NCBI GenBank assembly: GCA_017963105.1
Contig: JAGCTY010000063.1
Coordinates: forward strand, 1-37,084
Direction: 5' to 3'
Origin: Lentisphaeria bacterium
GTDB taxonomy: Bacteria; Verrucomicrobiota; Lentisphaeria; Victivallales; UBA1829
Length of the DNA stretch: 37,084 bases
Shown here: positions 1 through 6,721 of the stretch, piece after piece
Numbering within the stretch: position 1 is the stretch's first letter
Layout of the letters: the number at the start of each line of letters is the position of its first letter
The notes under the pieces: generated by a model
The model's input: the letters and a program-made list of their open reading frames with translations, nothing else
What the model was told of the DNA's origin: nothing
Databases searched by the model: none
Position numbers and translations under genes: made by a program

Positions 1-1806
1 ACCACAGCCGCTCAACTTCGCGAAAAGTACCTGCAATTCTTCCAGTCCAAAGGCCACGCGGTCATCCGCAGCGCCTCCCTGGTGCCGGACAACGACCCGA
101 CCGTGCTCTTCACGACCGCCGGGATGCACCCGCTGGTGCCGTACCTCCTCGGCGAAAAGCACCCGCAGGGGACCCGCCTCACCGATGTCCAGAAGTGCAT
201 CCGCACGGGCGACATCGACGACGTGGGCGACGCCGTGCACCTGACGTTCTTCGAGATGCTGGGCAACTGGTCCCTCGGCGACTACTTCAAGAAAGAAGCC
301 ATCGCGTTCAGCTACGAATTCCTGACCTCGCCCGACTACCTCGGATTCCCGCTCGAAATGCTCGGGTTCACCGTGTTCGCCGGCGACGAGGACGCCCCGT
401 TCGACGAGGAAGCCTACAACGAGTGGCTCAAGCACGGCGTGAGCGAGAACCGCATCGCGAAGCTCCCGAAGAAGGACAACTGGTGGGGGCCTGCCGGCAT
501 CACCGGCCCCTGCGGCCCCGATACCGAGTTCTTCTACTGGACCGGCCCGAAGCCCGCGCCCGAAGTCTTCGATCCCTCCGACAAGCGCTGGGTCGAGATC
601 TGGAACAACGTCTTCATGCAGTATTTCAAGCAGGCGGACGGCACGTTCACCCCGCTGGCGCAGAAAAACGTCGACACCGGCATGGGGCTGGAGCGCGTGA
701 CCGCCATCCTGCAGGGCAAGGACAACTGCTACGAGACCGAGCTCTTCACCCCGATCTTCGCCAAGCTCGACGAAATCCGCGGTGCGACGCATGAGCCCGG
801 CACGTCCCGGACCGCGCCCGAACGCATCGTTGCCGACCATATCCGCGCCGCCGTCTTCATCATCGCCGACGGCGTCGTGCCCGACAAGAACGGCCGCGAG
901 TACGTGCTCCGCCGCATCATCCGCCGCGCCATCCGCGAGGGCAGCAACAACCTCGGCATCAGGGAGGCGTTCACCGCGAAGATCGCCGAAGTCGTGATCT
1001 CCATCATGGGCGGCTTCTACCCCGAACTGAACGCCCAGCGCGAGACCATCCTCTCCGAGCTCAACCGCGAGGAGGAGACCTTCCAGCGCACGCTCGAACG
1101 CGGCACCCGCGAGTTCGAGAAAATGGTGGCGCGCGTGCCCGACTTCGTGACGAACAAGGTCATCTCCGGCAAGAACGCGTTCAACCTGTACGAGACCTAC
1201 GGATTCCCGATCGAACTCACCGTGGAGATGGCGAAGGAAAAGAACTTCACCGTCGACATGAAGGGCTACGAGGAAGCCCGCCAGAAGCACATCGCCGATT
1301 CCCAGACCGCTGAAAAGGGCCAGAACAAGGGCGGTCTCGCCGACCACTCCGAGGCGTCCGCCGAACTCCACACCGCCACGCATCTGCTTCACAAGGCACT
1401 CCGCCTCGTGCTCGGCGACCATGTGGCGCAGCGCGGGTCCAACATCGACGGCGTTCGCCTCCGCTTCGACTTCTCCCACCCCGAAAAGATGACGCCCGAA
1501 CAGCTCGCCGAGGTCGAAAAGATCGTCAATGAACAGATCAAGGCCGACCTCCCCGTCGTCTGCCGCGAGATGTCCCCCGACGCCGCCCGCGCCGAGGGCG
1601 CCATCGGCCTCTTCGGCAACAAGTACGGCGATATCGTGAAAGTCTACAGCATGGGTGACTTCTCCAAGGAAATCTGCGGCGGTCCGCACGCGACCCACAC
1701 CGGCGCGCTCGGCGGCTTCAAGATTCTGAAGGAGGAAAGCTCCAGCCGCGGCGTCCGCCGCATCAAGGCCGTGCTCGTGAAGGACGGCTCCCCCGAACAG
1801 AAATAA
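1..1806 (+). CDS. alaS: Alanyl-tRNA synthetase, short form, 5' end outside window
   Basis: Charges tRNA-Ala with alanine in the cytoplasm and clears mischarged Ser/Gly. The frame is open from base 1, where TTAAQLREKYLQFF matches the extreme N-terminus of AlaRS, so only a few codons are missing. Class II catalytic core comes first (SLVPDNDPTVLFTTAGM, then GPAGITGPCGPDTEFFYW and the VDTGMGLERV motif), followed by the editing domain with its zinc-type motifs HTATH and CGGPHATH. The protein stops just after the conserved GVRRIKAVL segment, giving about 601 residues against roughly 875 in E. coli. The C-terminal C-Ala and oligomerisation region is therefore absent, and a normal stop followed 12 nt later by a new gene argues that this is the true end and no frameshift. 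Short AlaRS of this type is known in several deep-branching bacterial groups. Identity is very secure. Confidence 0.97.
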   Translation, partial: TTAAQLREKYLQFFQSKGHAVIRSASLVPDNDPTVLFTTAGMHPLVPYLLGEKHPQGTRLTDVQKCIRTGDIDDVGDAVHLTFFEMLGNWSLGDYFKKEAIAFSYEFLTSPDYLGFPLEMLGFTVFAGDEDAPFDEEAYNEWLKHGVSENRIAKLPKKDNWWGPAGITGPCGPDTEFFYWTGPKPAPEVFDPSDKRWVEIWNNVFMQYFKQADGTFTPLAQKNVDTGMGLERVTAILQGKDNCYETELFTPIFAKLDEIRGATHEPGTSRTAPERIVADHIRAAVFIIADGVVPDKNGREYVLRRIIRRAIREGSNNLGIREAFTAKIAEVVISIMGGFYPELNAQRETILSELNREEETFQRTLERGTREFEKMVARVPDFVTNKVISGKNAFNLYETYGFPIELTVEMAKEKNFTVDMKGYEEARQKHIADSQTAEKGQNKGGLADHSEASAELHTATHLLHKALRLVLGDHVAQRGSNIDGVRLRFDFSHPEKMTPEQLAEVEKIVNEQIKADLPVVCREMSPDAARAEGAIGLFGNKYGDIVKVYSMGDFSKEICGGPHATHTGALGGFKILKEESSSRGVRRIKAVLVKDGSPEQK

Positions 1807-1818
1807 GGAGAACCGACC

Positions 1819-2322
1819 ATGGAAAAAGGCGAAGTTTTCATTTCCGAGAAGGACGGGATCACCTTCATCCGCGCGAAGGGCAACGCCTCGTTTGTCTGCG
1901 CCCCGCCGCTCCGCGAGCTCGCGAAGAAGCTTGCCGCGGAACCGTTCGGCGGCCTGAAGATCGACCTGGAGGAATGCACCTGGATGGACAGCACGTTCAT
2001 GGGCATGCTCGCCATGCTCGGCCTGAACGCGAAGAAGAAAGGCGTCTCCGCCGAAATCTGGAACGCCTCCGAACAGAACGAAAAGCTGCTCTGCGGCCTC
2101 GGACTGAAGAAGGTCTTCGCGTTCCTGAACGGCGAATTCGGCGGCGCCGACGACGCTGCTGCGGCGTCCAACGCCACCACTGCGGAAAGCAATGCCCGCA
2201 ACGTACTGGACGCCCACCAGACCCTGATGGACATCGACGAGGCCAACGTGCCGAAGTTCGAGAAGGTCGTCGAGTATGTCAGGAAGGACATCGACAAAAT
2301 GGAGCAGGACAAGAAGGATTGA
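1819..2322 (+). CDS. STAS-domain protein (anti-sigma factor antagonist-like)
   Basis: A 167-residue protein whose first ~110 residues look like a STAS domain of the SpoIIAA/RsbV type. The conserved loop reads EECTWMDSTFMGML, and Ser58 sits where the family is phosphorylated by a partner kinase; the family binds anti-sigma factors or acts in stress and lipid-transport complexes. The C-terminus (about 110-167) is Ala-rich then charged and probably helical, longer than a minimal STAS protein. AAGGAG at 1805-1810 overlaps the alaS stop and lies 8 nt before the ATG, so it is probably co-transcribed with alaS. No serine kinase, anti-sigma or PP2C phosphatase gene lies nearby, so partner and role are unknown. 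Cytoplasmic; no signal peptide. Confidence 0.8.
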   Translation: MEKGEVFISEKDGITFIRAKGNASFVCAPPLRELAKKLAAEPFGGLKIDLEECTWMDSTFMGMLAMLGLNAKKKGVSAEIWNASEQNEKLLCGLGLKKVFAFLNGEFGGADDAAAASNATTAESNARNVLDAHQTLMDIDEANVPKFEKVVEYVRKDIDKMEQDKKD

Positions 2323-2346
2323 GGCGGAAACGACCTCAGCCGCCTC
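2321..2346 (+). terminator. Hairpin after the STAS gene
   Basis: A 7-bp perfect stem (GAGGCGG at 2321-2327 with CCGCCTC at 2340-2346) and a 12-nt loop start at the stop codon of the STAS gene. The downstream sequence is pyrimidine-rich but lacks a clean T-tract, so this may be a weak terminator or a 3'-end stabiliser before fumC. Confidence 0.3.
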
Positions 2347-2397
2347 CTATCCCGTGCCCCTTTCCTTTACACGCAACGAACAGGATTACGCCCGATC

Positions 2398-3783
2398 ATG
2401 GCAGAGCGCATTGAAACCGACAGCATGGGGCCGATCGCCGTCCCCGCCGAACACTACTGGGGCGCGCAGACGCAGCGCTCCCTGATCCATTTCAATATCG
2501 GGAACGACCTGATCCCGCGCGAGGTGATCCGCGGATTCGCCGTCCTGAAGAAGGCGTGCGCGATCGCCAACCGCGGCCTCGGCAAGCTTGATCCGGCCCT
2601 GTCCGATGCGATCTGCGCCGCCTGCGACGAAATCCTCGCCGGAAAGTTCGACGGCGAATTCCCGCTGAAAGTCTGGATGACCGGCAGCGGCACGCAGTCC
2701 AATATGAACGTAAACGAGGTCATCTCCAACCGCGCGAACGAATTGCTCGGCGGCGAACGCGGTGCGAAGAAGCCCGTTCACCCGAACGACCACGTCAACA
2801 AGTCCCAGTCCTCCAACGATACGTTCCCCGCGGCCATGCACATCGCCGCCGCCTGCGCCGTCGTGCAGACGCTTCTGCCCACCGTCCGCGAGCTCCGCGA
2901 CGCCGTCGCGAAGAAGGAAGCCGAGTTTGCCGATATCGTGAAGATCGGCCGCACGCACCTCCAGGACGCAGTGCCGCTGACGCTCGGACAGGAGTTCTCC
3001 GGCTACCGCGCCCAGCTCGACGCCGCCATCGCGCGCATCGAAGGCGTCCTGCCGGAACTCTATGAGCTCGCGCTCGGCGGGACGGCCGTCGGCACCGGCC
3101 TCAACGCCCCGGCGGGGTTCGCCGAAGCCGCCGCGAAGGAGATCGCCGACCTGACCGGGCTGCCGTTCACCTCCGGCCGCAACAAATTCGCGCTTCTCGC
3201 CGGACACGATGCAATCGTCGCCGCCAGCGGCGCGATCCGCACGCTCGCCTGCGCCCTCATGAAGATGGCGAATGACATCCGGTGGCTGGCCAGCGGTCCG
3301 CGCTGCGGCCTGGGCGAGCTGATCCTGCCCGAAAACGAGCCCGGCTCCTCCATCATGCCAGGCAAGGTGAACCCGACCCAGTGCGAGGCCATGACCATGG
3401 TCTGCGTGCAGGTGATCGGGCTGGACACTGCGGTCGCGATGGCCGGGACGCAGGGCAATTTCGAGCTGAATGTTTTCAAGCCCGTGATGATCTTCAATCT
3501 GCTCACCGAAATCCGCCTGATCGCGGATTCCTCCCGCTCGTTCACGAAGTACGCGCTCGACGGTCTCCGCGCCGACACCGTGCGCATCGGCGAGCTCCTG
3601 AACCGCTCCCTCATGCTCGTGACCGCGCTGTCGCCCGTCATCGGCTACGACAACGCCGCCGCGATCGCGAAGACCGCCCACAAGAAGGGCCTCACGCTGA
3701 AGGAAGCCGCGCTCGCCAGCGGGCTCATCGACGAAGCCGCGTTCGACGCCGCCGTCCGCCCCGAAAAGATGGTAGGGAAGTAA
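2398..3783 (+). CDS. fumC: Fumarate hydratase, class II
   Basis: Catalyses the reversible hydration of fumarate to L-malate in the TCA cycle. The 461-residue length matches class II iron-free fumarases. Family signatures are intact: [35 protein letters not shown] with the substrate-site histidine at residue 187, and the signature loop [15 protein letters not shown] at 316-330, whose catalytic serine falls at residue 318. Fumarase, not aspartase or argininosuccinate lyase, is favoured by the NMNVNEV and TNPTQCEA-type context. The ribosome-binding site is poor: AGGA lies about 13 nt before the ATG, but no alternative in-frame start agrees better with family N-termini. It follows the STAS gene by 75 nt. 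Confidence 0.96.
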   Translation: MAERIETDSMGPIAVPAEHYWGAQTQRSLIHFNIGNDLIPREVIRGFAVLKKACAIANRGLGKLDPALSDAICAACDEILAGKFDGEFPLKVWMTGSGTQSNMNVNEVISNRANELLGGERGAKKPVHPNDHVNKSQSSNDTFPAAMHIAAACAVVQTLLPTVRELRDAVAKKEAEFADIVKIGRTHLQDAVPLTLGQEFSGYRAQLDAAIARIEGVLPELYELALGGTAVGTGLNAPAGFAEAAAKEIADLTGLPFTSGRNKFALLAGHDAIVAASGAIRTLACALMKMANDIRWLASGPRCGLGELILPENEPGSSIMPGKVNPTQCEAMTMVCVQVIGLDTAVAMAGTQGNFELNVFKPVMIFNLLTEIRLIADSSRSFTKYALDGLRADTVRIGELLNRSLMLVTALSPVIGYDNAAAIAKTAHKKGLTLKEAALASGLIDEAAFDAAVRPEKMVGK

Positions 3784-3813
3784 ACCGCCGTCCTCCCCGC
3801 ACAACCGAACGGA

Positions 3814-3852
3814 CTGAAACGGGGTTCCACCTCAGCGGAACATCCGTTTCAG
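3814..3852. terminator. Hairpin between convergent fumC and glycosyltransferase genes
   Basis: Perfect 9-bp inverted repeat, CTGAAACGG at 3814-3822 and CCGTTTCAG at 3844-3852, with inner TTCC/GGAA pairing. It sits in the 48-bp gap between two convergent genes and runs into the last codons of the minus-strand gene. No strong T-tract flanks it, so termination activity is inferred from position. Confidence 0.45.
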
Positions 3853-4764
3853 GCGGCGTTTGACTTTCGTGCAGAGATTGACCGGGTGCAGCAGCAGGCG
3901 GCACATGGTCCTGTGCGCCGGATTCAGACTGTACGGGAGCGGGCCGGGGAGCTTGAACCCCTGTCTGACGGCCCAGTCGGCGACCGCCGTGTACGTGTCG
4001 AAGTGCCGGAATGAATTCGGCGTCCATCCGATCCACGGTTTCGGGAGCCCGACGAAATGCACGAAAATCTCGTTCGGGTCCTTGTCCAGCCGGAACGTTT
4101 CGGACACGCGCGGAGCCTGCGGCCAGAGGCTCAGGATGCTGTTCAGAACCGATTCGTCGAGCTGGTGGTAGTACTTCAGCGATCGGTCCACCACGCCCGC
4201 GTTGCCGGCGGGCAGGACCTTCATCATCTGGTCGTGCCATTTCTCCAGAAACGGGCGGGCGCTCCGATGCACCGACAGGCAGCACGCCGAACAGCTCCGG
4301 TGCGTGCGCGGCTCCTGATCGCTGCCGATGTCCGCCTTCCACGCGTCAAGGATCGCCTTCGGGATGCTGTGGCCGTCCTCGCCGTATTCGTAGCCTCGGA
4401 ACGCGCCCGGGTTCTCCTCGGGCGACCTCATGCGGACGTGGATTTCCTCCGTCGAAAGCGGCGGCAGGCGTTTCGAGCAGTTCCCCACGAAATACCCGTC
4501 GCTGTCCGCCCACGTGATGTATTCGGTCTGCGCCTGGAGCATCACGAGCGGCTTGTAGCAGGTCAGCGAATGGTCGATGTCCTGGAGCGTGTAGATGGTC
4601 ACGCCGCCGAGCTGCTTCAGAATCTCCTCCGCCTCGGGCGTGAACTTGTGCGCTCCGACCAGGACCGGCTCGTCCATGCCCGATTTCCGCATGGAGGCGA
4701 TGAGCATGAAGAGCCCCCACAGATAATTGATGTCGCCGACCGTTACGACCGTGTTGTTTTTCAT
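3832..4764 (-). CDS. Putative GT-A fold glycosyltransferase
   Basis: A 310-residue soluble-looking protein that starts with a beta-strand/loop typical of GT-A nucleotide-sugar transferases (NTVVTVGDINYLWGL) and carries a DxD-type motif, DSD at residues 87-89 in YITWADSDGYF, expected to bind the metal and nucleotide sugar. A cluster of Cys residues (CSACCL, about 158-163) and the late HFVG segment (residues about 237-240) resemble GT8-like enzymes. Donor and acceptor cannot be told. The C-terminus is basic (KVKRRLKRMFR), which could aid membrane association. GGAG lies about 10 nt before the ATG. It stands alone, convergent with fumC, and has its own promoter. The family assignment is from motif reading only; another nucleotide-diphospho-sugar transferase family is possible. 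Confidence 0.6.
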   Translation of the reverse strand: MKNNTVVTVGDINYLWGLFMLIASMRKSGMDEPVLVGAHKFTPEAEEILKQLGGVTIYTLQDIDHSLTCYKPLVMLQAQTEYITWADSDGYFVGNCSKRLPPLSTEEIHVRMRSPEENPGAFRGYEYGEDGHSIPKAILDAWKADIGSDQEPRTHRSCSACCLSVHRSARPFLEKWHDQMMKVLPAGNAGVVDRSLKYYHQLDESVLNSILSLWPQAPRVSETFRLDKDPNEIFVHFVGLPKPWIGWTPNSFRHFDTYTAVADWAVRQGFKLPGPLPYSLNPAHRTMCRLLLHPVNLCTKVKRRLKRMFR

Positions 4765-4805
4765 CGCGTGAACTCCGTCATGTCTGTTTCATATTCTCGT
4801 TCCAT

Positions 4806-4834
4806 ACAATACAGCCTTTTTTCCGAAAAAGCAA
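4806..4834 (-). promoter_or_regulatory. Promoter of the glycosyltransferase gene
   Basis: On the minus strand TTGCTT (4834-4829), a 17-bp spacer and TATTGT (4811-4806). The spacer contains a T-tract/CGG/A-tract dyad nearly identical to the one in the waaA promoter. Confidence 0.6.
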
Positions 4835-4926
4835 GCCCGCCGCATTTTTTTCCGTCTCAAAGGGGGCGTTTTCCCCTCAATTACCGGAATCGGAATAAAA
4901 ATCTACCAAAAAAATCACCTTTTCGC

Positions 4927-4954
4927 TTGACTTTTTCCTTTTCCGTGGTATATT
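4927..4954 (+). promoter_or_regulatory. Promoter of the metY transcript
   Basis: TTGACT at 4927-4932, 16-bp spacer, TATATT at 4949-4954, in an AT-rich stretch. The predicted transcription start is near 4961, leaving a leader of about 250 nt. Confidence 0.7.
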
Positions 4955-4960
4955 AGTTCA

Positions 4961-5211
4961 TGTCAACACGGTTCCGGAGACCTCTCCGGTCTTTTTTGAA
5001 TGATAATCGCAACTGAATTGATAGACAATCGAACAACATGGTCAGGAGGCCGATCAAGTAATACCAACGCACCGCTGAACCCGCCCGTTTGAACCCGGAG
5101 AACCGGAACGGGAACGTCCGCCAGCACCGGAACAACCGAAAATCGGACGTTCCTTCCCACAATCGAACATCACCCCGAACGAGGATCCGTTCACATAAGG
5201 AGATACCTACC
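4961..5211 (+). promoter_or_regulatory. Structured 5' leader of metY, candidate cis-regulatory RNA
   Basis: About 250 nt without a convincing gene. It holds a terminator-like hairpin at its very start (4974-4997), a CCCG/CGGG pairing near 5095-5113, and a perfect 10-bp stem, GGAACGTCCG at 5111-5120 with CGGACGTTCC at 5144-5153, across a 23-nt loop. The strong RBS AAGGAG at 5197-5202 closes it. Genes for homocysteine synthesis are often controlled by SAM-sensing leaders in bacteria, but I cannot match this one to the SAM-I, SAM-II or SAH consensus by eye. Function is inferred. Confidence 0.5.
4974..4997 (+). terminator. Promoter-proximal intrinsic terminator or attenuator
   Basis: Stem CCGGAG (4974-4979) with CTCCGG (4984-4989), loop ACCT, directly followed by TCTTTTTT (4990-4997). 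It lies only about 13 nt after the predicted transcription start, with no gene ending upstream on this strand, so its likely role is attenuation of the metY transcript. Confidence 0.65.
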
Positions 5212-6489
5212 ATGGCCGACAACAAACAATACCGCATCGAAACCCTCGCCATCCACGCCGGACAGGTTCCCGACCCGACCACGCTTTCCCGCGCAGTCCC
5301 GGTCTACCGCACCACGGCATACGCGTTCCGCAACTCCAAGCACGGCGCCGACCTCTTCGGCCTGCGCGAAACCGGCAACATCTACGCCCGCCTCATGAAC
5401 CCGACCGAGGACGTGCTCGAACAGCGTCTGGCGGCGCTCGACGGCGGCAAGGCGGCGCTGGCGGTCTCCTCCGGCACTGCTGCGATCTACTTCACGATCA
5501 CGAACATCGCGCGTCAGGGCGATGAGATCGTGGCGGCGAACAACCTGTACGGCGGCACCTACACGCAGTTCGACGCGATCCTGCCGCAGAGCGGGATCAA
5601 AGTCAATTTCACGCCCGTGAACGACTTTGACGCGGTCGAACGCGCGATCAACGAGCGCACCCGCGCCATTTACATCGAAACAGTCGGCAACCCCGGGCTC
5701 GACATCGCCGACATCGAAGCCTACGCGAAGATCGCGCAGAAGCACCATCTGCCGCTCATCGTCGACTCCACGTTCACCCCGCCCACGCTGCTGCGCCCGA
5801 TCGAACACGGCGCGAACATCGTGATCCACTCGCTTTCGAAGTGGATCGGCGGACACGGCACTGCCATCGGCGGCGCGGTCGTCGACGCGGGCAATTTCGA
5901 CTGGACCGATCCGAAGTTCGCGCTGTACAACGAGCCGGACCGCGGCTACCACGGCCTGCGTTTCGCGCACGACCTCGGCCCGAACAATCCGCTGGCGTTC
6001 ATCCTGCGCCTCCGCACGGTCGGACTCCGCAACCAGGGGCCGACGCTCGCCCCGGATGCCGCCTGGATCTTCCTGCAGGGCCTCGAGTCCCTGCCGCTCC
6101 GCACGGCGCGCCACAGCGAGAACGGCCTCGCGGTCGCGAACTTCCTGAAGAACCATCCGAAGGCCGCCTGGGTCAAGTATCCGGGATTCCAGCCCCTGGC
6201 GCAGAAGTATCTGCCGAACGGCGCGAACGGCATGGTCGTCTTCGGCGTGAAGGGCGGCGCGGCGGCCGCGCAGAAGCTCGTGGACAACGTCTCCCTCTTC
6301 ACGATCATCGCGAACGTCGGCGACGCGAAGAGCCTCATCATCCACCCCGCCAGCACGACGCACTCCCAGCTGAGCGAAGAGGACCAGATCAAGGCCGGGC
6401 TCCCGCCCGAGCTCATCCGCCTCTCCATCGGCCTCGAGAACGTCGACGACATCATCGGCGCGCTGGACGATGCTCTGAAGCTCGTCTGA
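5212..6489 (+). CDS. metY: O-acetylhomoserine aminocarboxypropyltransferase (sulfhydrylase)
   Basis: PLP enzyme of the Cys/Met metabolism family that makes homocysteine from O-acetylhomoserine and sulfide. The 425-residue length is typical of MetY and longer than cystathionine gamma-synthases (~380-400). Visible landmarks are ETLAIHAGQ, the early RTTAYAF strand, NNLYGGTYTQF with the cofactor-stacking tyrosine at about 113, and HSLSKWIGGHG with the Schiff-base lysine at residue 210. The C-terminal HPASTTHSQL and IRLSIGLEN segments are also standard. The ATG at 5212 is chosen because AAGGAG precedes it by 9 nt and family N-termini begin here, although the frame stays open further upstream. It forms its own transcription unit, flanked by a promoter with a long leader and a terminator. 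Cytoplasmic. Confidence 0.93.
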   Translation: MADNKQYRIETLAIHAGQVPDPTTLSRAVPVYRTTAYAFRNSKHGADLFGLRETGNIYARLMNPTEDVLEQRLAALDGGKAALAVSSGTAAIYFTITNIARQGDEIVAANNLYGGTYTQFDAILPQSGIKVNFTPVNDFDAVERAINERTRAIYIETVGNPGLDIADIEAYAKIAQKHHLPLIVDSTFTPPTLLRPIEHGANIVIHSLSKWIGGHGTAIGGAVVDAGNFDWTDPKFALYNEPDRGYHGLRFAHDLGPNNPLAFILRLRTVGLRNQGPTLAPDAAWIFLQGLESLPLRTARHSENGLAVANFLKNHPKAAWVKYPGFQPLAQKYLPNGANGMVVFGVKGGAAAAQKLVDNVSLFTIIANVGDAKSLIIHPASTTHSQLSEEDQIKAGLPPELIRLSIGLENVDDIIGALDDALKLV

Positions 6490-6530
6490 TTACAGAGTTC
6501 CCGATTGTTTTAAGGTTAGGTTAAAAGGAC

Positions 6531-6566
6531 GCCCCCGGACCTGTCGAAGGTTCCGGGGCTTTTTTT
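6531..6566 (+). terminator. Rho-independent terminator of metY
   Basis: GC-rich imperfect stem (GCCCCCGGACCT pairing with AGGTTCCGGGGC) followed by seven T residues, 42 nt after the metY stop. Confidence 0.85.
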
Positions 6567-6649
6567 GCATACCCTGATCCGAATGACAGAACGAAATCGG
6601 AATCGTTGCGGGAGATAGACTCTTCTTCCCTTTGAAAGGAAGGGAATCA

Positions 6650-6691
6650 ATAAGAAAGCCTCCGGAACGGTGCGAATGCCATCCCGGAGGC
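6650..6691 (-). terminator. Rho-independent terminator of the Sel1-repeat gene
   Basis: Stem GCCTCCGG (6658-6665) with CCGGAGGC (6684-6691), followed on the minus strand by TTTCTTATT. It lies 30 nt past the Sel1 gene stop and faces the metY terminator. Confidence 0.75.
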
Positions 6692-6721
6692 AAATCGAAC
6701 GATCTTAAAGCCGTCTTTCGC

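Noticed and set aside
2386..3804. 472-codon minus-strand frame opposite fumC
   Set aside because: Arg/Gly/His-rich shadow of a highly conserved fumarase gene, without a plausible start or domain.
4961..5211. Known SAM-I, SAM-II or SAH riboswitch before metY
   Set aside because: I could not see the conserved core bases of these classes; left as an unclassified structured leader.
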